Below, one piece after another: positions 59,459 to 64,000 of a DNA stretch of 64,000 nt (positions are counted from its first letter, which is position 1; each line of letters starts with the position of its first letter). The notes below the pieces were generated by a model. It did no database searches, was not told the DNA's origin, and worked only from the letters and a program-made list of their open reading frames with translations. Origin of the DNA: Branchiostoma floridae. Lineage: Eukaryota; Chordata; Leptocardii; Amphioxiformes; Branchiostomatidae. The translations under genes and the position numbers were made by a program. The DNA lies in the NCBI RefSeq assembly GCF_000003815.2, contig NC_049985.1, positions 17,956,074 through 18,020,073 on the forward strand, given 5' to 3'.

Positions 59459-60391
59459 CCTGCCCTTATATGATATGGAATATCTGCTGTAAGGCCGCTG
59501 TAACAGACTGTGTGTAAGAGTCACCATCATGTACACCTGCCCTTATATGGAATATCTGCTGTAAGACCGGTGTAGCAGACTGTGTGTGAGAGTCACCATT
59601 ATGTACACCTGACCTTATATGGAATATCTGCTGTGAGACCGGTGTAGCAGACTGTGTGAGAGTCACCATTATGTACACCTGCCCTTATATGGAATATCTG
59701 CTGTAAGACCGGTGTAACAGACTGTGTGTGAGAGTCACCATTATGTACACCTGCCCTTATATGGAATATCTGCTGTAAGACCGGTGTAACAGACTGTGTG
59801 TGAGAGTCACCATTATGTACACATGCCCTTATATGGAATGTTTGCTGTAAGACCGGTGTAGCAGACTGTGTGTGAGAGTCACCATTATGTACACCTGCCC
59901 TTATATGGAATATCTGCTGTAAGGCCGGTGTAGCAGTGTGAGAGTCACCATTATGTACACCTGCCCTTATATGGAATGTTTGCTGTAAGGCCGGTGTAGC
60001 ACACTGTGTGTGAAAGTCATCATTATGTACACCTGCCCTTATATGGAATATCTGTTGTAAGACCGGTGTAGCAGACTGTGTGCGAGAGTTACCATTATGT
60101 ACACCTGCCCTTATATGGAATATCTGCTGTAAGACCGGTGTAGCTGACTGTGTGTGAGAGTCACCATTATGTATACCTGCCCTTATATGGAATGTTTGCT
60201 GTAAGTGTGAGAGTCACCATTATGTACCCCTGCCCTTATATGGCATATTTCCTGTAAGACCAGTGTAACAGACTGTGTGTAAGAGTCATCATTATGTACC
60301 CCTGCCCCTATATGGCATATTTCCTGTAAGACCGGTGTAGCAGACTGTGTGTGAGAGTCACCATTATGTACACCCGCCCTTATATGGAATG
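59459..60391 (+). repeat. 72-bp satellite array, about 13 units, running into the gap
   Basis: Same unit, with several shortened units ('gctgtaagtgtgagagtc' near 60200). Its true length is unknown because the gap follows directly. Confidence 0.95.
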
Positions 60392-60491
60392 NNNNNNNNN
60401 NNNNNNNNNNNNNNNNNNNNNNNNNNNNNNNNNNNNNNNNNNNNNNNNNNNNNNNNNNNNNNNNNNNNNNNNNNNNNNNNNNNNNNNNNNN
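60392..60491. other. Assembly gap (100 N)
   Basis: Exactly 100 undetermined bases, a conventional placeholder length, located at the edge of a satellite array. Confidence 0.99.
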
Positions 60492-60674
60492 CTTTCATCC
60501 GTCATTCTTAGTTCCTGTGAACGCCCCCCCCCCCCTACCAGCTGTCAGCCAATCAGAGAATAGTCTTTCCGTTTTCAAATGCTGTTTCGCATGTATAAGG
60601 GTACTGGTCTGTATGTGTAGGTTTACGGTAGATGCTAAGGTGTAGTGAACCGTCGTCTTGGATTTCTGAGGACC

Positions 60675-61083
60675 GGGGTTTCGCACCGTTTGTTATAGAA
60701 CGGCGGGTATCCCGGCACGTCTACAGAACGTTCTTGTCCCCGGTGTTGGTCAGCTCCACCGTCAGGTTGTACCGCTGTTGCACCCTGTAGTCCAGCGGAG
60801 CCGCCACCACCAACGCCAAGTCCTCGGCACGAACCCCGAACCGCCCCGTATCGTCGCCTGCGGTGATGTTTACTGACCAAAACGTTCCGTTGTTGTCTTC
60901 CTCAGAACTAATTATAACGCTGGCGTTGAGAAAATCTCCCAGCCGCACCACTGTGCTGCCAACTGCCACATCCTCGCGTATTTTGACATTTTCACCCGAA
61001 ACGAAAAGATTTTGATAAGCCTGGAAGCCAGACAGCAGCTCGGACAGCAGAAATACAATGCAGAACACAGCACGGGACGCCAT
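60675..61083 (-). pseudogene. 5' exon of the Tie-like/cadherin ectodomain gene, frameshifted copy
   Basis: ATG at 61083 opens a signal peptide (MASRAVFCIVFLLSELL, cleavage likely after FQA), then the cadherin-like strands GTFWSVNITAGDD and LVVAAPLDYRVQQRYNLTV. Compared with the copy at 904-1163, a 25-bp deletion just after NTGDKNVL brings in TAG at about 60721; beyond it the old frame (VPGYPPFYN) is still readable to about 60690. The EGF and Ig parts are absent, and the gap lies a little further on. The two copies carry complementary damage. Confidence 0.65.
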
Positions 61084-61116
61084 GACTCATGTTGGTACAG
61101 CAATGGCTGTCTGTTA

Positions 61117-61200
61117 CCACGTAGCGTGCGTAGTCCAGTGGTTAGCTTCCCTGCCTCTGGAACTAGAAGTTTGAATCCGGCTGTGTCGCTCACCCGACAT
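61117..61200 (+). mobile_element. tRNA-derived SINE head
   Basis: A-box-like TAGTCCAGTGG at 61131-61141 and B-box-like GTTTGAATCC at 61169-61178, 27 bp apart, as in a tRNA promoter. The acceptor stem does not pair convincingly, so a SINE or tRNA relic is more likely than a functional tRNA. Confidence 0.5.
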
Positions 61201-61213
61201 GCTTAGGTTGTAC

Positions 61214-61341
61214 TAGCCTCCATAGCTGCAGGGCCGGCAGTCAGAAAAGGCCAGCAATCAGCGATCCAGTTCAAAAAGAAATGGCCAGCAAAAGTGTGTT
61301 ATGAGCCAAAAAAGGCCCCAGAGAGCCTGCTATGGAGGCTA
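61214..61341. mobile_element. 128-bp MITE with 13-bp TIRs and 9-bp target duplication
   Basis: Perfect inverted ends TAGCCTCCATAGC and GCTATGGAGGCTA. Perfect direct repeat AGGTTGTAC at 61205-61213 and 61342-61350. No coding capacity. The duplication length suits MuDR- or Merlin-like transposases. Confidence 0.85.
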
Positions 61342-61407
61342 AGGTTGTACGACATGCACCAGGCAGAGTGTTTGAAGTCCTACGACACAGTCAGATGGGG
61401 GCAAAGA

Positions 61408-61646
61408 GAAGAATATGCACAGTATTCCGACCTGACACAAAATGGACGACAACGTTCGAGCTCTCAGCCATAATTACGGTGATGATCTGTGACGGAGTCA
61501 TTGTTGTCGAACCTGTCGGGGCAAGGTAGAGTAGAATATGTACAGTACAGTAAATATATTCTGACCTGAGACAAAATGAACGACAACGTTAAAGTTCTCA
61601 GCTTTCGGTGATGATCTGTCACGGAATCATTGTTGTCGAACCTGTC
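61408..61646. repeat. Tandem duplication of about 115 bp
   Basis: 'ggtgatgatctgtgacggag' and 'tcattgttgtcgaacctgtc' in the first unit recur with about 10% change in the second (61530-61646). Confidence 0.8.
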
Positions 61647-61727
61647 CGTAATTACTCCAATGAACTTTCCAAAGGTCAATGACCTGCCGCTGACGTGGGA
61701 GGAGACAAATGAGGTCGATAAACATCG

Positions 61728-61862
61728 TGTGACGTCACTTCAGGGTGTTTGCCCCAGGAACCAGAGGTCCTGGGTTCACATCCTGCCATGCTACCGATGT
61801 TGTACCCTTGGTAAGGCCTATGTCACATTTCCTACCCGGGGCCCGGCCGGGCTGTTTGCGGG
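61728..61862. repeat. SINE-like dispersed repeat, copy 5
   Basis: 'gtgtttgccccaggaaccag', 'aggtcctgggttcacatcct', 'taaggcctatgtcacatttc', matching the copies at 11.5, 26.5 and 42.1 kb. Confidence 0.5.
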
Positions 61863-62581
61863 AAGGAAAAAACAAAGTTTATGACGATGACTTGAATTAT
61901 TTTGGTCCATTTTATGTTATTGTTGTGTTATACGGGAGCAGACAGTTTGCCATGTGCTCAGGTTTACTAGCACACTGCTTGTATTTATGGATGATATGTC
62001 GTCAAATAAGGTTGTTGAACAGTCAGTCAATATTTGTAAACCAAATTATTTCCCTCCTCGTCTTGTCTAAGACATAGAGTGAAGAAAAGTAACAGTCAGA
62101 GTAAACTCCCACGAAGAAATGACAACAAGCAAGGTAACTTTTCAGGTTAGGTAAATTACAGTCATGCTCGGAAATTGAAGTTTCTGTGAACGCCAACAAC
62201 TCGTTAAAGTACATCATTGAGGTTTGGGTAGCTCAGCTTATTTTAAATGACAATGCTTGTATACAACCAGTTCACTCAACACTGCCAGTTTAACTGTAGG
62301 AGTAGCATTCGTCCATTCACTGCCATCGTCTTGATGGTTTTCCATATCGTACATTGTCTACACTGTCGGTTCTTACAGTACCACTGATAATAGATATTCT
62401 TCCTTATCACCCATGTACTTGCTGCGTACAGCGCAATCAAAGCCTTTAAAAGACTTGCTTCCTTTATAATAACTCCATATACTGAGAAGATATGGCAAGA
62501 CAAACAGGCTTTGTTCCTATTCGGGGCCCGTTGTTTCCATCGTTAGTTTATCTTGATTGATGTTTACAATAACCAACGACT
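61863..62581. other. 3' flank of gene E
   Basis: Homologous to the 3' flanks of genes A-D from about 61960. No other gene seen. Confidence 0.5.
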
Positions 62582-64000
62582 TTACTCGTTCCGGGCGGCA
62601 TTCCTACATATTCGAATGTTGTGCTGTATTTTTGCAACGTCGGGATGTGCCGGCCCATAGATAGCTTTCATCATCGTTAATGACTGTTTCAAGTAACTCA
62701 GAGCTTTACTCTGATTGCCGAGTTTATTCCAACAGGCCCCGATGTTGTGAAGTGATCCAGCAACATCGGGATGTGCTGTTGTTTCGCCATAGATAGCTTT
62801 TATCATCTCCAGTGACTGTTCGCAATACCTGAGAGCTTTCCTCTGATCACCAAGGTGAATCCAACAGCCTCCAATGTTGTTAAGTGATGAAGCAATATCG
62901 GAATGTTCTGTTGTTTCCCCATAGACAGTTTTCATCATCTTAAATGACTGTTCGAAATACCCGAGACCTTTTTCTGATCGCCAAGGTCGCTCCAACATTT
63001 TCCAATGTTGTTGAGTGATGACGTAATAGCGGGATGTGTTTCACCATAGATAGCTTTCTTCATCTTCAGTGATTGTTCAAGAAATTTGATAGCTTTCCTC
63101 TTATCATCAAGGTCACTCCAACAGTTTCCAATGTTGTTAGTTGATGACGCGATATTGGGATGTGTTGTTGTTTCGCCATAGATAGCTTTCATCATCTTCA
63201 GTGACTCTTCGTGATACCTGAGAGCTATCCTCTTATCGCCAAGGCTATTCCAACAGTTTGCAATGTTGTTAAGTGATTCAGCAATATCGGGATGCACTGT
63301 TGTTTCACCATAGATAACTTTCCTCATCTTCAGTGACTGTTCGTAATACCTGATAGCTTTTCTCTTATCGCCAAGGTAGCTCCAACATGTTCCAATACTA
63401 TTTAGTGATTTAGCAATATTGGGATGTGCTGTTGTTTCGTCATAGATAGCTTTCATCATCTTTAATGACTGTTTGTGATACCAAATAGCTTTCCGCTGAT
63501 TGCCAAGGTTCATCCAACACGATCCTACATTTCCAAGTAACGAGGCGACGTTGGGATTCTCTTTACTTTCTATATATAAATTATTTCCAACTGTGAGTGC
63601 CCGTATGTAGTAGCCCATCGCCTTCTTAAAGTCCCCGCGCATTTGCATGACGTCCCCTAATTCGAAAAGTATTTCAAACTGTTTCTCCTCGTCACTGCCC
63701 GCCTCTTCCAGAGCCGCTTCAAACTGAAGTAAGGATGCATCTAAATGGAACAGCCGTTTTGTAATTCGGCCCCTTGTTAGAGATGAGTTGTCAAAAATTG
63801 CGTTTGGAAATATCTTTGTCCTTTGACTTCCCTCTCTAACTGTATCAATGATACATTTCTTTAATGGAAAGCAGTATAGTAGTACCTAAATAGCATTTTT
63901 GAGTCTGGTATGTAGAAAACTGACTGAACGAAACTGTCGTCTACGCCATCTTTATCCAGTTGTGTTTTCATCTCAGTGAGAGGAGACAGTCTGTCCTTCT
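62582..64000 (-). pseudogene. NTase-TPR paralogue E, partial at the right edge, two frameshifts
   Basis: 3' part of exon 4 only. From the edge: end of the DUF294_C-like region, FRYYYTA, the linker (DNSSLTRGRI, AALEEAGSDEEKQFEIL), then seven 44-residue TPRs and the usual end (GPAHPDVAKIQHNI). A 1-nt deletion near 63868-63871 (paralogues read GGAATGGCAG, here GGAAAGCAG) brings in an early TAA. A second 1-nt deletion near 62964-62977 splits TPR 5 from TPR 6. Both lie in otherwise well conserved text, so a recent pseudogene or sequencing errors are equally possible. The NTase motif is outside the window. Confidence 0.75.

Overview
The window looks like animal nuclear DNA, most probably from a lancelet (Branchiostoma or a close relative). 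The genes have several exons with GT/AG introns. The main gene family combines a GlnD/DUF294-type nucleotidyltransferase (NTase) with TPR repeats, a combination I know as expanded in lancelet annotations. Much of the rest is mobile DNA of metazoan type: LINEs, mariner, piggyBac, CACTA, MITEs and a 72-bp satellite. The species is inferred from this context, not proven. A 100-base run of N at 60392-60491 is an assembly gap.

The backbone is a tandem cluster of five minus-strand paralogues, called here A (1655-7186), B (12586-19234), C (27854-32850), D (52625-58467) and E (62582 to beyond the right edge). The shared exon plan is: exon 1 of about 700 nt (phase 0), exon 2 of 89-113 nt, exon 3 of 101 nt, and one very large exon 4. 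Exon 4 carries the NTase motif (LGS, then SDLE), a DUF294_C-like helical region, and a C-terminal array of 44-residue kinesin-light-chain-like TPRs encoded by 132-bp DNA repeats. Repeat number varies widely (A 6, B 12, C 9, D 14, E 7). B, C and D are open throughout. A is broken by a nonsense codon and by a 157-bp inverted patch copied from B that replaces the NTase active site. E carries two 1-nt frameshifts.

Interleaved on the plus strand are exons of a phytanoyl-CoA dioxygenase (PhyH-like Fe(II)/2-oxoglutarate oxygenase). A near-complete gene runs from 24209 to 34498 and holds the whole antisense gene C inside one intron of about 7.4 kb. Beside A and B, only the last three PhyH exons remain; D has none. 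The duplication unit was therefore an NTase-TPR gene plus the flanking 3' half of the host PhyH gene. The PhyH exon 5/intron 5 boundary has become a 32-bp minisatellite that repeats the splice donor, and the front half of exon 5 is also tandemly repeated behind extra acceptors.

Both ends of the window carry damaged copies of the first coding part of a Tie-like or cadherin/EGF/Ig receptor ectodomain (1-1163 and 60675-61083), each next to the 3' flank of an NTase-TPR gene.

From 35 to 52 kb the cluster is interrupted by a mobile-DNA region. Satellite arrays in both orientations were invaded by a CR1/L2-like LINE fragment (35415-36200), a tandem pair of terminal-inverted-repeat elements (36387-39492) and a CACTA/EnSpm-like element with 3-bp target duplication (45998-51853) that itself contains a LINE. 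Between the arrays lie a LINE tail, a palindromic mariner derivative with TA duplication and a piggyBac-type MITE with TTAA duplication. All boundaries, splice sites and repeat counts were read by eye.
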